Below are positions 27,025 through 35,357 of a DNA stretch of 64,000 nt, in pieces; position 1 is the stretch's first letter, and each line of letters starts with the position of its first letter. The notes beneath the pieces were generated by a model. The model made no database searches. It was not told the DNA's origin and saw nothing but the letters and a program-made list of their open reading frames with translations. The DNA comes from Streptomyces aquilus (GTDB lineage: Bacteria; Actinomycetota; Actinomycetes; Streptomycetales; Streptomycetaceae): NCBI RefSeq assembly GCF_003955715.1, contig NZ_CP034463.1, forward strand, positions 6,386,001-6,450,000, written 5' to 3'. Made by a program: the position numbers and the translations under genes.

Positions 27025-27096
27025 TCAAGCAGCACGACCATGGCAGCCGGCGGGCCGGTTGCCATAGGTAAAGACGAAGGTCGGGTGCGTGAGCAT
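27025..27096 (-). CDS. Putative Phe/Tyr leader peptide of chorismate mutase
   Basis: A 23-codon ORF, MLTHPTFVFTYGN followed by RPAGCHGRAA and TGA. Codons 7, 9 and 11 are Phe (TTC), Phe (TTT) and Tyr (TAT), the end products made from prephenate. TTT and TAT are rare codons in this GC-rich genome. The ATG coincides with the predicted transcript start, so translation would be leaderless. It ends 22 bp before the terminator-like hairpin in front of the chorismate mutase gene. The arrangement is that of ribosome-mediated attenuation, as known for trp, leu and ilv leaders. Inferred from sequence only; too short to show homology by eye. Confidence 0.6.
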   Translation of the reverse strand: MLTHPTFVFTYGNRPAGCHGRAA

Positions 27097-27102
27097 GGCA
27101 GC

Positions 27103-27131
27103 AGTATGCACGCGCTCCCGATCCTGTCCAA
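27103..27131 (-). promoter_or_regulatory. Promoter of the leader peptide / chorismate mutase
   Basis: Minus strand TTGGAC (27131-27126), exactly 17 bases, CATACT (27108-27103), then six bases to the leader ATG at 27096. A good housekeeping-type promoter. Confidence 0.6.
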
Positions 27132-27150
27132 CCAGCGGTCCATCCACCGG

Positions 27151-27298
27151 ACGGGACGGCCCGGAGACGGCGGCCGGGACGGGCCGGAGACGGCGGACGG
27201 GACGGCCCGGAGACGGCGGCTGGGAGGGGGCGAGGTCACCGGCCGGGTAGGGCTGGAGACGGCGGCCGGGATGGGGCGACGTCACCGGCCGGGAGGGG
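27151..27298 (+). repeat. 23-bp tandem repeat, 6.4 copies
   Basis: Units start at 27151, 27174, 27197, 27220, 27243, 27266 and 27289 (partial). The consensus begins CCGGGACGGGCCGGAGACGG. Units 4 and 6 share a variant ending GTCACCGG. The array fills the spacer between the chorismate mutase promoter and the guaA -10 element. Confidence 0.85.
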
Positions 27299-27315
27299 CC
27301 GCGGCCGCACCCCGC

Positions 27316-27321
27316 TAGAAT
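27316..27321 (+). promoter_or_regulatory. -10 element of guaA (TAGAAT)
   Basis: TAGAAT fits the Streptomyces consensus TAGRRT. A start near 27328 would leave a 34-base leader with the GGAAGG ribosome site at 27350. No good -35 is visible, since that position falls in the repeat. Confidence 0.5.
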
Positions 27322-27361
27322 CGGCCTCACAGCCCTCGCCCAAACCGCCGGAAGGCACCCC

Positions 27362-28939
27362 GTGTCATCAGCGACCCCCGCCGCCGCCCCCGACACCGTC
27401 CTGGTCGTCGACTTCGGCGCGCAGTACGCCCAGCTCATCGCCCGTCGCGTCCGCGAGGCGCGGGTCTACAGCGAGATCGTGCCGAGCACCATGCCGGTCG
27501 AGGAGATGCTCGCCAAGAACCCGGCGGCGATCATCCTCTCCGGCGGCCCCTCGTCGGTCTACGAGGAGGGCGCCCCCCGCCTCGACCGCGCGCTCTTCGA
27601 GGCCGGCGTCCCCGTCTTCGGCATGTGCTACGGCTTCCAGCTGATGGCGCAGAGCCTCGGTGGCACGGTGGACAACACCGGCGCCCGTGAGTACGGCCGC
27701 ACCGACCTGCACGTCTCGAAGTCGTCCTCCACCCTCTTCGAGGGCACCCCGGACGAGCAGCACGTGTGGATGTCGCACGGCGACGCCTGCTCCGCCGCCC
27801 CCGAGGGCTTCTCCGTCACGGCCTCCACGGATGTCGTCCCGGTCGCCGCCTTCGAGAACGACGAGAAGAAGCTCTACGGCGTCCAGTACCACCCCGAGGT
27901 CATGCACTCCACGCACGGCCAGCAGGTCCTGGAGCACTTCCTGTACCGGGGTGCCGGTCTGAAGCCGGACTGGACCACGGGCAACGTGATCGAGGAGCAG
28001 GTCGCCGAGATCCGCTCGCGCGTCGGCGACAAGCGCGCGATCTGCGGGCTGTCCGGCGGCGTCGACTCCGCGGTGGCCGCGGCCCTCGTCGCCCGTGCCA
28101 TCGGCGACCAGCTGACCTGCGTGTACGTGGACCACGGTCTGATGCGCAAGGGCGAGACCGAGCAGGTCGAGAAGGACTTCGTGGCCGCGACCGGCGTGAA
28201 GCTGGTCGTCGTCGACGCGGAGGAGCGCTTCCTCACCGCGCTCAAGGGCGTCTCGGACCCCGAGGAGAAGCGGAAGATCATCGGCCGCGAGTTCATCCGG
28301 GTCTTCGAGCAGGCCCAGGCGGAGATCATCGCGGACGAGGGTCCGGCGGTGGAGTTCCTGGTGCAGGGCACGCTCTACCCCGACGTGGTCGAGTCCGGCG
28401 GCGGCACCGGCACGGCCAACATCAAGTCCCACCACAACGTGGGCGGCCTCCCCGAGGACCTCGAGTTCAAGCTGATCGAGCCGCTGCGCAAGCTCTTCAA
28501 GGACGAGGTCCGGATGGTCGGCCAGGAGCTGGGCCTGCCGGAGGAGATCGTCCAGCGCCAGCCGTTCCCCGGCCCGGGCCTCGGCATCCGGATCGTCGGC
28601 GAGGTGACCAAGGAGCGGCTCGACCTGCTCCGCGACGCCGACGCCATCGCCCGCGAGGAGCTCACGCTGGCCGGCCTCGACCGGGACATCTGGCAGTGCC
28701 CGGTGGTCCTGCTCGCGGACGTCCGCTCGGTCGGCGTCCAGGGCGACGGCCGCACCTACGGCCACCCGATCGTCCTCCGCCCGGTCTCGTCCGAGGACGC
28801 GATGACGGCCGACTGGTCGCGCCTGCCGTACGAGGTGCTGGCGAAGATCTCCACCCGGATCACCAACGAGGTCGCGGACGTCAACCGAGTCGTCCTCGAC
28901 GTGACCTCGAAGCCGCCGGGCACGATCGAGTGGGAGTGA
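27362..28939 (+). CDS. guaA: GMP synthase (glutamine-hydrolysing)
   Basis: 525 aa, aminates XMP to GMP using glutamine and ATP. The N-terminal class I amidotransferase has Cys89 in 'FGMCYGFQL' and 'YGVQYHPEV' with the catalytic His and Glu. The ATP pyrophosphatase domain has the P-loop SGGVDS at 231-236. The C-terminal dimerisation domain ends 'KPPGTIEWE', the conserved terminus. Full length; GTG start with GGAAGG six bases upstream. Works directly after guaB. Confidence 0.98.
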   Translation: MSSATPAAAPDTVLVVDFGAQYAQLIARRVREARVYSEIVPSTMPVEEMLAKNPAAIILSGGPSSVYEEGAPRLDRALFEAGVPVFGMCYGFQLMAQSLGGTVDNTGAREYGRTDLHVSKSSSTLFEGTPDEQHVWMSHGDACSAAPEGFSVTASTDVVPVAAFENDEKKLYGVQYHPEVMHSTHGQQVLEHFLYRGAGLKPDWTTGNVIEEQVAEIRSRVGDKRAICGLSGGVDSAVAAALVARAIGDQLTCVYVDHGLMRKGETEQVEKDFVAATGVKLVVVDAEERFLTALKGVSDPEEKRKIIGREFIRVFEQAQAEIIADEGPAVEFLVQGTLYPDVVESGGGTGTANIKSHHNVGGLPEDLEFKLIEPLRKLFKDEVRMVGQELGLPEEIVQRQPFPGPGLGIRIVGEVTKERLDLLRDADAIAREELTLAGLDRDIWQCPVVLLADVRSVGVQGDGRTYGHPIVLRPVSSEDAMTADWSRLPYEVLAKISTRITNEVADVNRVVLDVTSKPPGTIEWE

Positions 28940-28955
28940 GCCTTTTCGAGGCTCA
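28937..28955. terminator. Weak terminator hairpin at the guaA stop
   Basis: A 7-bp stem (28937-28943 with 28949-28955) and a TTTCG loop overlap both the guaA stop and the stop of the convergent gene. No T-tail. Confidence 0.35.
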
Positions 28956-29426
28956 GGTGCGCTTGATCAGGCGCACCGGCTCACCGGGCTTCCAGACCTG
29001 GACGACGAGGTACTTGTCGTCCTCGACGTAGGTCCTGACGACCTCCGTCAGCTCGGTGCGGAAGAGGTGGAACGGCTCCGGCGGTTCCACCTCTTCGACG
29101 TATTCGGCCTTGGTCGCCGCATCGACGACCTCGACCGCCCGCCCGCTGATCCGTACGTCGCCGCCGCCCAGCGACTGCCCCTCCCCGGGGTTCGCCTGGA
29201 GCGCGAACCGCGGGTCGCGGAGCAGGTCGAGGGCCTTGAGCGAGTCCGGCATCATGCCGAGCCACAGCTCGCCGTTCAGGAACCGCACCTCCAGGCCGCT
29301 GGTGCGGGGCGAGCCGTCCTTGCGGAGAGTCGCGAGGGTGTGGTGCGTGAAGGCGCCGAAGCGTTCCTCGACGAGCTGGGCGAGATCGGGTTCGGCGGCG
29401 GTGAAGGCGGACCAGTTCGCAGTCAT
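28953..29426 (-). CDS. Pyridoxamine-5'-phosphate-oxidase-like flavin/F420-binding protein
   Basis: 157 aa, split-barrel FMN/F420-binding fold: 'HHTLATLRKDGSPRTSGLEVRF', 'GELWLGMMPDSLKALDLLRDPR' and 'DVRISGRAVEV' are the usual strand-helix signature. Such proteins reduce or bind flavins, F420 or heme; which one cannot be decided. The ATG has no ribosome site, so a leaderless message is likely. Convergent to guaA with a three-base overlap region at the hairpin. Confidence 0.8.
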   Translation of the reverse strand: MTANWSAFTAAEPDLAQLVEERFGAFTHHTLATLRKDGSPRTSGLEVRFLNGELWLGMMPDSLKALDLLRDPRFALQANPGEGQSLGGGDVRISGRAVEVVDAATKAEYVEEVEPPEPFHLFRTELTEVVRTYVEDDKYLVVQVWKPGEPVRLIKRT

Positions 29427-29468
29427 ACGACGAGTGTGGCGCCGATACCCGACATCTGCTGTCCGGTA

Positions 29469-30104
29469 TTACGCGCCTTGCGTGGCGTACGGCAGCGGGC
29501 GCACGTACCGCTCCCGTCCCGCGTCGTCCCGCACCTGCGCACAGCCGCCCGCCGTCAGCCGCGCGGCCAGCTTGGCGCGGCGGACCGTGTTGATGCGCAG
29601 GGCGCCGTACATGAACGCCGGCATCAGCACGGCGAGCGGGAGAAGGACGGCGTACTTGCCGGTCAGCGGGGCCATCAGCAGGAACAGGGCGGCGGCGCCC
29701 CAGCCGATGGTCTTGAGCTGCCGGGGGTTGCCCGCCTCGACCAGGGCGTCGTACTTGATGAGCGCGATGATCAGGTCGATGTCGGCCTGGGCCTCGGGGA
29801 CCGGCGTGAGCGAGTTCAGGTACATGCCGGGAACCGTGCCGCCCGCGCCCACCTGCGGGAACGCGGCGAGGTTCGCGGCGGCGCGCTGCTGGGCCGCGGG
29901 GTGGGTGTCGCGAACCAGGTGGACGTGGAGGATCTTGTGGCGGCCGACGAGGCGGACACCGGCGTAGCGGAAGCCGAAGCACTCGGCGACGTAGACCAGT
30001 GCCCCGAACAGCTTGTGCTCGGCGAAGGGGTGGACCAGCTCGACATGGTCCTGGGTCGCGAGCTGCCGCATGAGGGAGCTGAGGTGACGTTCGACGAGGC
30101 TCAA
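29469..30104 (-). CDS. Membrane protein of unknown function
   Basis: 211 aa, unrecognised. An N-terminal soluble part (about 125 residues, 'VERHLSSLMRQLATQDHVEL') is followed by two closely spaced spans at about 150-190 ('TIGWGAAALFLLMAPLTG' and 'VLLPLAVLMPAFMYGAL') and a basic C-terminus. TTG 30104 was chosen because GGAG lies six bases upstream; ATG 30167 would extend the protein by 21 unlikely residues and ATG 30071 would trim 11. Conserved-looking in Streptomyces; no function inferred. Confidence 0.7.
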   Translation of the reverse strand: MSLVERHLSSLMRQLATQDHVELVHPFAEHKLFGALVYVAECFGFRYAGVRLVGRHKILHVHLVRDTHPAAQQRAAANLAAFPQVGAGGTVPGMYLNSLTPVPEAQADIDLIIALIKYDALVEAGNPRQLKTIGWGAAALFLLMAPLTGKYAVLLPLAVLMPAFMYGALRINTVRRAKLAARLTAGGCAQVRDDAGRERYVRPLPYATQGA

Positions 30105-30284
30105 GGAAGGCTCCGGGGATGACTGAAAACTGGTGCTGAAGTGTCGGGAACTTGTCGTTCCGCACACCAGACCACCGAGCCCCCGGAAGGGTTGCGCACG
30201 GCATCGTTACCTCATACGCCTGTTCTCCTGCGCTGACCGACGGTAACTTCCGCCCCGTAAAGCCACCCCAGTGCTGGAGGACCG

Positions 30285-31094
30285 ATGCACGGGACGTATG
30301 AACCGGGACCGACCCCGCCGGCCCCCCTGCCCACCGACAGCCTCCGGTTCGCGATGCCGCCGATGCACGACTCGGTCGAGGACGAGCGCCGGCACCGCAA
30401 GGAACGGCTGGCGGGCGCGGTGCGGATCTTCGGGCGGCAGGGCTTCGAGGACGGGGTCTCCGGCCACATCACCGCACGCGACCCGGAGTTCACCGACTGC
30501 TTCTGGGTCAACCCGTTCGGCATGCCCTTCAAGCACGTCACCGTCAGCGACCTGGTGCTCGCCAACACCGACGGACAGGTCGTCGAAGGCCGCTACCACG
30601 TCAACCAGGCCGCCTTCACCGTGCACGCCCAGGTCCACGCCGCCCGGCCCGATGTCGTCGCGGTCGCCCACTGCCACTCCGTGCACGGCCGCGCCCTCTC
30701 CGCCCTCGGCGACCTCCTGGACCCGATCACCCAGGAGAGCTGCGCCTTCTACGAGGACCACGCGGTGTACGACGCCTATTCGGGCGTCGCCGTGGACACC
30801 GCCGAGGGCCGCAGGATCGCCGCCGCCCTGGGCTCCGGCAAGGGCCTGGTGCTGCGCAACCACGGCCTGCTGACCGTCGGCGACTCGGTCGACGCGGCGG
30901 CCTGGTGGTTCCTGTCCATGGAACGCTCCGCCCAGGTCCAGCTGACGGCCAAGGCGGCGGGCCGCCCGATCCTGATCGACCACAAGGCGGCGGTCGCGAC
31001 CAGGGAGCAGTTGGGCGGCGACCTCGTCGCATGGATCAACTACCAGCCCCTGTGGCAGGACATCAGCCGGAGCGAGCCGGATCTGCTGAGCTAG
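30285..31094 (+). CDS. Class II aldolase/adducin family protein
   Basis: 269 aa. Fold of fuculose-1-phosphate aldolase and its epimerase and adducin relatives. 'GRQGFEDGVSGHITARDPE' is the phosphate loop region, 'FTVHAQVHAARPDVVAVAHCHS' carries the metal-binding His residues, and 'LRNHGLLTVG' the last His. The Zn site looks complete, so aldolase, epimerase or decarboxylase activity is possible; the substrate is unknown. ATG with GGAGG upstream. Its TAG stop interlocks with the stop of the convergent gene in a CTAG. Confidence 0.88.
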   Translation: MHGTYEPGPTPPAPLPTDSLRFAMPPMHDSVEDERRHRKERLAGAVRIFGRQGFEDGVSGHITARDPEFTDCFWVNPFGMPFKHVTVSDLVLANTDGQVVEGRYHVNQAAFTVHAQVHAARPDVVAVAHCHSVHGRALSALGDLLDPITQESCAFYEDHAVYDAYSGVAVDTAEGRRIAAALGSGKGLVLRNHGLLTVGDSVDAAAWWFLSMERSAQVQLTAKAAGRPILIDHKAAVATREQLGGDLVAWINYQPLWQDISRSEPDLLS

Positions 31095-31990
31095 GACAGG
31101 CCCTGGAAGCCCCTGAGTATCACTGCCTTCGTCATCGCGAACTCCTCGTCCGTCAGCACCCCTTCGCGATGCAGCTCGCCCAGCTCCCGCAGCCTGCGCA
31201 GGAGCACGTCGTGATGGTCGGCCTGCGCAGGCACCGCCGCCGGGAGCTGCGGGAAGCGGCTGGCGCGGTCGTCGGCCGTGCGGGTGGAGGGGTGCGGGAG
31301 GCGGGCGGTGACCGCGGTCGCCACCAGCGCCGTGAGCAGGTCGCGGCGGGCGCTGCCCCACAGGTCCAGGGCGTACGGGTCCTTCTCGGGCGGGAGTTTG
31401 GAGAACGCCGTCTCGCGGGTCACGAACCGCAGGAAACCGTCCTCGTAACCGGAGTTGGGCAGCCATTCCACGCCCACCAGGTCGGAGAGCGCGATGATCC
31501 GCGGGCCGGTCGCCCGCTTCACCCGGTCCGAGGTGTCGGCCCAGTCGATACGGACCTGGAGGCCGTCGAAGGAGACGCTGCCGTCGGAGGAGCGCACGGA
31601 GACCGGGACCGGCGGCCCCGACAACAGATACGTCTTCGTCGGGTCCTTGGGGATCTGGTCGAGCAGCAGCGCATGCCGGATCTCCTCCGCCACGTACTCC
31701 GCGACCCCGGCCCGGTCGACGTCCACCGCAAGGCGGTACGGGTCCGCCGCGTCCGGCAGCCGGCCCCCGGTCGCCTGCAACAGCGGATCCGCGCCCTCGC
31801 GCAGCCGCATCCGCAGCCGCCCCCGCTTGCGTTCGGGCTCGAAGACGACACCCGAGACGGCCTCCAGAGGCACGGCGATCTCTCCGTACGTCTGCCGGAA
31901 CAGCGGCACCGAACGGTGGAGTCCCGGCGTGATCCTGACCGTCGTGCCGTCGAAGGCCCAGGTCCCGTCGCGCTGGATGATCTCGGCCAT
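31091..31990 (-). CDS. DUF4429 and SHOCT domain protein
   Basis: 299 aa. Two DUF4429-like halves: 'GTWAFDGTTVRITPGLHRSV' (about residues 9-28) and 'GSVSFDGLQVRIDWADTSD' (about 136-155), each a small beta-rich PH-like unit that in Streptomyces is usually associated with membrane or stress proteins. The C-terminal SHOCT segment is 'LRELGELHREGVLTDEEFAM'. No signal or span. The stop overlaps the convergent aldolase gene by three bases. Function unknown. Confidence 0.82.
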   Translation of the reverse strand: MAEIIQRDGTWAFDGTTVRITPGLHRSVPLFRQTYGEIAVPLEAVSGVVFEPERKRGRLRMRLREGADPLLQATGGRLPDAADPYRLAVDVDRAGVAEYVAEEIRHALLLDQIPKDPTKTYLLSGPPVPVSVRSSDGSVSFDGLQVRIDWADTSDRVKRATGPRIIALSDLVGVEWLPNSGYEDGFLRFVTRETAFSKLPPEKDPYALDLWGSARRDLLTALVATAVTARLPHPSTRTADDRASRFPQLPAAVPAQADHHDVLLRRLRELGELHREGVLTDEEFAMTKAVILRGFQGLS

Positions 31991-32177
31991 ACGGAAATTC
32001 TCGCAGCCAGGTCAACACGGCGACCCCGGCTTCACCCGCCCTGACCAGACCTGCCGGACGAGCCCGCCGTGGCGTAGGGCACAATTCGCTGTCATCGCAC
32101 GGGAGTTGCAGGGCGGCGGCCGAGACATCGGCAGGGGCCACGCAGCGTGGAGATCGCGGGGAAGGCGGGCGTCGGGC

Positions 32178-33455
32178 GTGGCGGTGCAGGAGGCGAGACA
32201 GAGCGCGGATGCGGGCGCGCACGGAGGCGGCTGCACCTGCGGGGACTGTCCGCACGGGGCGCGGGAGGGGCATCGGCGGGCGGTCGCCGCATTCCTCCTG
32301 AAGCGGGACGAGTTCGCCGCCGGACAGGGCCTGCCGGCCGCCGTGGCCCACTCGGCCTCGGCCTCCCGTCAGTGGGTGTCGGAGGAACTGACCCAGTCCG
32401 CGGAACTGGTCGCCGAACGCGGCCGCGCCGAGGGCGAGGCGTGGCTGGCCCGGCTGTGGAGCCGCACCGCGTACACGGTGTGGGCGGGCGTGGTCGTCCT
32501 CCTGCTCGTCCAGGCGCTCACGGCGATCGGCGCGGGCTGGACCGCCGCCCGCACCGCCGGGCTGCTGGCCGCCGTGCTGGCCGCCGGTGCCCTGACCGCG
32601 GCCTCCTGGTTCCACCGCGCCCGGGGCGGCGCGCTGGCCCCCGTCATCGGCGAGGACAACCGTCTTTCCACCTCCCGCGCGGTCGCCGTGGCCTGGGTGC
32701 TGTTCGTCGTGTACGCGGTGCTCGTCCTCGTCGGCCGGCTCGCCGCCGCGTCCGACCCGGCCGAGCGCGACACCCTGATTTCCGGGCTCGAACTCGCCCG
32801 CGGTGCCGGTGTGGTGACCGTCCTCGCCGTGGTCTGCGGGATCGCGGTGCTGGTGCGGCGCGTGGTCGGGCTGCGCGTGCTCGGGCAGCGGCTGCAGAAG
32901 GTACGCGCCGACCGCCCCAGGGCCGCCGACCTGCTCACCGACGACGCCGGGCGCGGCACCTTCGCCGACATCCAGTACGTCGTCATCGGCGCGGTCGCCC
33001 TGCTGTTCGCCGCGGTACGGCTGGCCCGCCGCCCCGACCAACTCCCCGACCTCCCCTGGGGGCTGGCGGTCGTGGTCCTCATCTCGGCCGCGACCTACCT
33101 GGCCGGCAAGTACGCCGAGGGCGGCCGTCCCGTCATCCTCTCCGTCGTCCGCGCCCGCGAGGCCGGCGACCTCGACGGCCCGATCCGCACCGGCGACGAC
33201 ATCGAGATCCGCGGCGCCGGGTTCGTACCGCCGGGCGCCCAGGGCGCGGAGCGGCTGTCCCGTATGACGGTCCGCGTGGGTACCGTCCACGTCCATGTCC
33301 CGCTCGTCCCGGTGACCGGCGGCTTCAGCAACCCCACGGACGCTGTCCTGACCGTCCCCGTCCCGGCGGACGTGGAACCGGGCCGGGTCGAGGTCCAGGT
33401 GATCACCGCCGCGGGCGTGGAGACGAACCGGTACGCGATCGATGTGACGGACTGA
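32178..33455 (+). CDS. Polytopic membrane protein with C-terminal IPT/TIG-like domain
   Basis: 425 aa. After a short Cys-rich N-terminus ('GGGCTCGDCPHG', a CxCxxC pattern) and an amphipathic segment ('SASRQWVSEELTQSAELVAE'), six hydrophobic spans run from about 95 to 310. The final 110 residues ('ILSVVRAREAGDLDG' to the end) are soluble with the 'GDDIEIRGAGFVPP' pattern of IPT/TIG immunoglobulin-like domains. The start is uncertain: GTG 32178 or 32184, with GGAAGG rather far upstream. Directly followed by a 27-bp repeat array. Confidence 0.75.
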   Translation: MAVQEARQSADAGAHGGGCTCGDCPHGAREGHRRAVAAFLLKRDEFAAGQGLPAAVAHSASASRQWVSEELTQSAELVAERGRAEGEAWLARLWSRTAYTVWAGVVVLLLVQALTAIGAGWTAARTAGLLAAVLAAGALTAASWFHRARGGALAPVIGEDNRLSTSRAVAVAWVLFVVYAVLVLVGRLAAASDPAERDTLISGLELARGAGVVTVLAVVCGIAVLVRRVVGLRVLGQRLQKVRADRPRAADLLTDDAGRGTFADIQYVVIGAVALLFAAVRLARRPDQLPDLPWGLAVVVLISAATYLAGKYAEGGRPVILSVVRAREAGDLDGPIRTGDDIEIRGAGFVPPGAQGAERLSRMTVRVGTVHVHVPLVPVTGGFSNPTDAVLTVPVPADVEPGRVEVQVITAAGVETNRYAIDVTD

Positions 33456-33644
33456 GCGATGACGCCCAGCGGAGACGCCCGAGCGGTGGCGACCGGTGGG
33501 GACGCCCGAGCGGTGGCGACCGGTGGGGACGCCCGAGTGGTGGCGACCGGTGGAGAGGGCGGAGCGATGACGCCCAGCGGAGACGCCCGAGGCCTGACGA
33601 CCAGTGGAGAAGCCCGAGCCGTGACGACTGAAGGAGAGGCCTGA
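33456..33644 (+). repeat. Seven tandem copies of a 27-bp unit shaped like a ribosome site plus start
   Basis: Units start at 33456 and every 27 bp to 33618 and fill the space exactly between the upstream stop and the next gene. Each unit reads like a Shine-Dalgarno (GGAGA or GGGGA), a spacer, then ATG or GTG. The last copy supplies the actual GGAGAGG and the TGAGCC before ATG 33648. A 61-codon Gly/Ala-rich ORF (33459-33644, nine-residue repeats of the 'GDARAVATG' kind) is open throughout; I do not regard it as a proven protein. Confidence 0.85.
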
Positions 33645-33647
33645 GCC

Positions 33648-34112
33648 ATGAGTGACGACGTGTTGTCCGTCATCCCCGCCGACCCGCACTGGCAGCCGGA
33701 ACACCCCGCGGCCGAGCGCGCCGTCGCCCTGGTCACCGCCCTGACGGGAGGCCTGGGCGCGGACACGGACGTGGAGATCGACGTCGACTGGTACGACGAC
33801 CCGACCGTCGTCGACAGCGCGCAGAACCTGGAGCGGGTCGGGTGCCCGAGCTGCCGGGCGACGATCGACCGCGCCTGGTGGGAGGACCTGGTGGAGGCCC
33901 ACGAGGACGGCTTCCCCACCCTCGATGTGACCGTCCCCTGCTGCGGGGCCGCCACCACCCTGGACCGCCTCGACTACGACGGCCCCTGCGGCTTCGCCCG
34001 CTTCGAGATCACCGTCTGGAACCCGGAGACCGACGCGCTGAGCGAGGAGCAACTCGCCTCCGTCGCGCAGGCCCTGGGCCACCCGGTACGTCAGATCCGG
34101 GCGCACCTCTGA
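33648..34112 (+). CDS. Small protein with two zinc-ribbon-like Cys motifs
   Basis: 154 aa, unrecognised. 'VGCPSCRATIDRAWW' (CxxC) and 'VTVPCCGAATTLDRL' (CC) are spaced about 30 residues apart, consistent with a zinc ribbon. Acidic overall, no signal peptide. The ribosome site GGAGAGG is the end of the 27-bp repeat array. Possibly co-transcribed with the membrane protein upstream. Confidence 0.8.
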   Translation: MSDDVLSVIPADPHWQPEHPAAERAVALVTALTGGLGADTDVEIDVDWYDDPTVVDSAQNLERVGCPSCRATIDRAWWEDLVEAHEDGFPTLDVTVPCCGAATTLDRLDYDGPCGFARFEITVWNPETDALSEEQLASVAQALGHPVRQIRAHL

Positions 34113-34250
34113 CCGGCGCCACGACCGGCCTCGGGCAAGGCGCGCCCAGAGGGCGGAAACCCGTCGTCCCGGCATTGAGCGGTACCTCCCTTTCGTGCGT
34201 ATCGTCTTTTGAGGGGTCACGGCACGCTGGGTGAGAGGCGGCTAGGAGCG

Positions 34251-34787
34251 ATGACTCACGGTTTTCGTACGGACACGCACACCCCCTACTTCGATGGCGG
34301 CGGCCGCGGCTGGCGCGACACCGCCACCCGCTACGCGCTGCTCCCGCTCCGCGTCTTCCTGGGCGTCACCTTCATCTATGCCGGACTGGACAAGCTCACC
34401 GACAGCGCCTTCATGAAGGACTCGGGCGTGGGCTCGATCGGCGACCAGATGCGCAACGTCAAGCAGTCGTCGGCGATCCCGGCCATGGTCGACATGGCCC
34501 TCAACAACCCCGTCGGCTTCGGCTACGCCATCGCCTTCGGTGAACTGGCCGTGGGCCTCGGCACCCTCTTCGGCCTCCTGGCCCGCCTCGCCGCCCTGGG
34601 CGGAGCCCTGATCTCCCTCAGCCTCTGGCTGACGATGAGCTGGGCCGCGGAGCCCTACTACTACGGCAACGACCTCGCCTACCTGATGGCCTGGCTGCCG
34701 CTGGTGCTGGCGGGGGCGCCCTATCTGTCCCTGGACGCGCTGATCAGAAACCGACGCCGAGAACCGAGCGGGGCCTCCGCCTGGTGA
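34251..34787 (+). CDS. DoxX family membrane protein
   Basis: 178 aa, four predicted spans. The DoxX opening 'LLPLRVFLGVTFIYAGLDKL' is clear, then 'NPVGFGYAIAFGELAVGLGTL' and 'LGGALISLSLWLTMSW'. Members sit near redox and thiol-stress genes; the molecular role is not established. ATG 34251 with GGAG five bases upstream. Confidence 0.88.
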   Translation: MTHGFRTDTHTPYFDGGGRGWRDTATRYALLPLRVFLGVTFIYAGLDKLTDSAFMKDSGVGSIGDQMRNVKQSSAIPAMVDMALNNPVGFGYAIAFGELAVGLGTLFGLLARLAALGGALISLSLWLTMSWAAEPYYYGNDLAYLMAWLPLVLAGAPYLSLDALIRNRRREPSGASAW

Positions 34788-34808
34788 CGAGGGCGCCGCT
34801 TCCCGCCG

Positions 34809-35063
34809 TCAGCCGGCCTCGTCCGATCGCTGACGGTCGGCGGGCGGCGGATCCAGCGTCGTCCAGATCCTGACCGCCGCGGCACGCTCTGCCATGGTGC
34901 CGGGCGGCGGCTCCTGATGAGCGATGACCATGCTCCGTGGCAGTTGCTGGTCCATGTTGTAGTAGCCCAGGAACAGCCCGAGATCACGGCAGACAGCCCT
35001 GGCTTCTTGTCCCGTCATCCCCACCAGGTCAGGCACTTCGATGCTCGCCGGCCAGTCACCCAT
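34809..35063 (-). CDS. Small single PASTA-domain protein
   Basis: 84 aa. One PASTA-like unit: 'VPDLVGMTGQEARAVCRDLG' then 'VIAHQEPPPGTMAERAAAVR', a fold that binds muropeptides in kinases and PBPs. No signal peptide or span is visible, so this one would be cytosolic unless the start is elsewhere. The ATG at 35063 and GTG at 35069 are both possible. Confidence 0.75.
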   Translation of the reverse strand: MGDWPASIEVPDLVGMTGQEARAVCRDLGLFLGYYNMDQQLPRSMVIAHQEPPPGTMAERAAAVRIWTTLDPPPADRQRSDEAG

Positions 35064-35108
35064 CCCCACACCGTAGGGCCGACCGTGCGGTGGCGGGGAG
35101 GCTTGGGC

Positions 35109-35357
35109 CTACCTGGGTATCTCCGGCGAAGGCTCCTCCGGTGTCCCCGCGCCGCGGGCCGTTCTGCGGCGGCGCCGGACCGAGCGGGTCAGCAGTCCCA
35201 CCGCGCCCGCCAGGCACAGGCCCGCCGTGACCACGGGGATGATCGCGAACCACGGGGTTTCCCAGGCGCCGCCCGCGTCTCCGGCGTAGATGATGCCCGC
35301 CAGGGTCAGGAAGAAGCCGGCGATCAGTTTGCCTGGACGGAACTCATGACGCAGCAC
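35109..35357 (-). CDS. Small two-span membrane protein
   Basis: 82 aa with two spans ('LIAGFFLTLAGIIYAGDAG' and 'FAIIPVVTAGLCLAGAVGLL') and a basic, Arg-rich C-terminus ('RSVRRRRRTARGAG'). The GTG start at 35357, with GGAGG before it, lies inside the 3' end of the PspC gene, so translation is coupled. Accessory to the PspC protein by position. Confidence 0.8.
   Translation of the reverse strand: MLRHEFRPGKLIAGFFLTLAGIIYAGDAGGAWETPWFAIIPVVTAGLCLAGAVGLLTRSVRRRRRTARGAGTPEEPSPEIPR

Noticed and set aside
31455..32177. Upstream extension of the six-span membrane protein
   Set aside because: This part is antisense to the DUF4429 gene and has shadow composition.
33456..33644. CRISPR-like array
   Set aside because: Uniform tandem repeat with no spacers and no cas genes.
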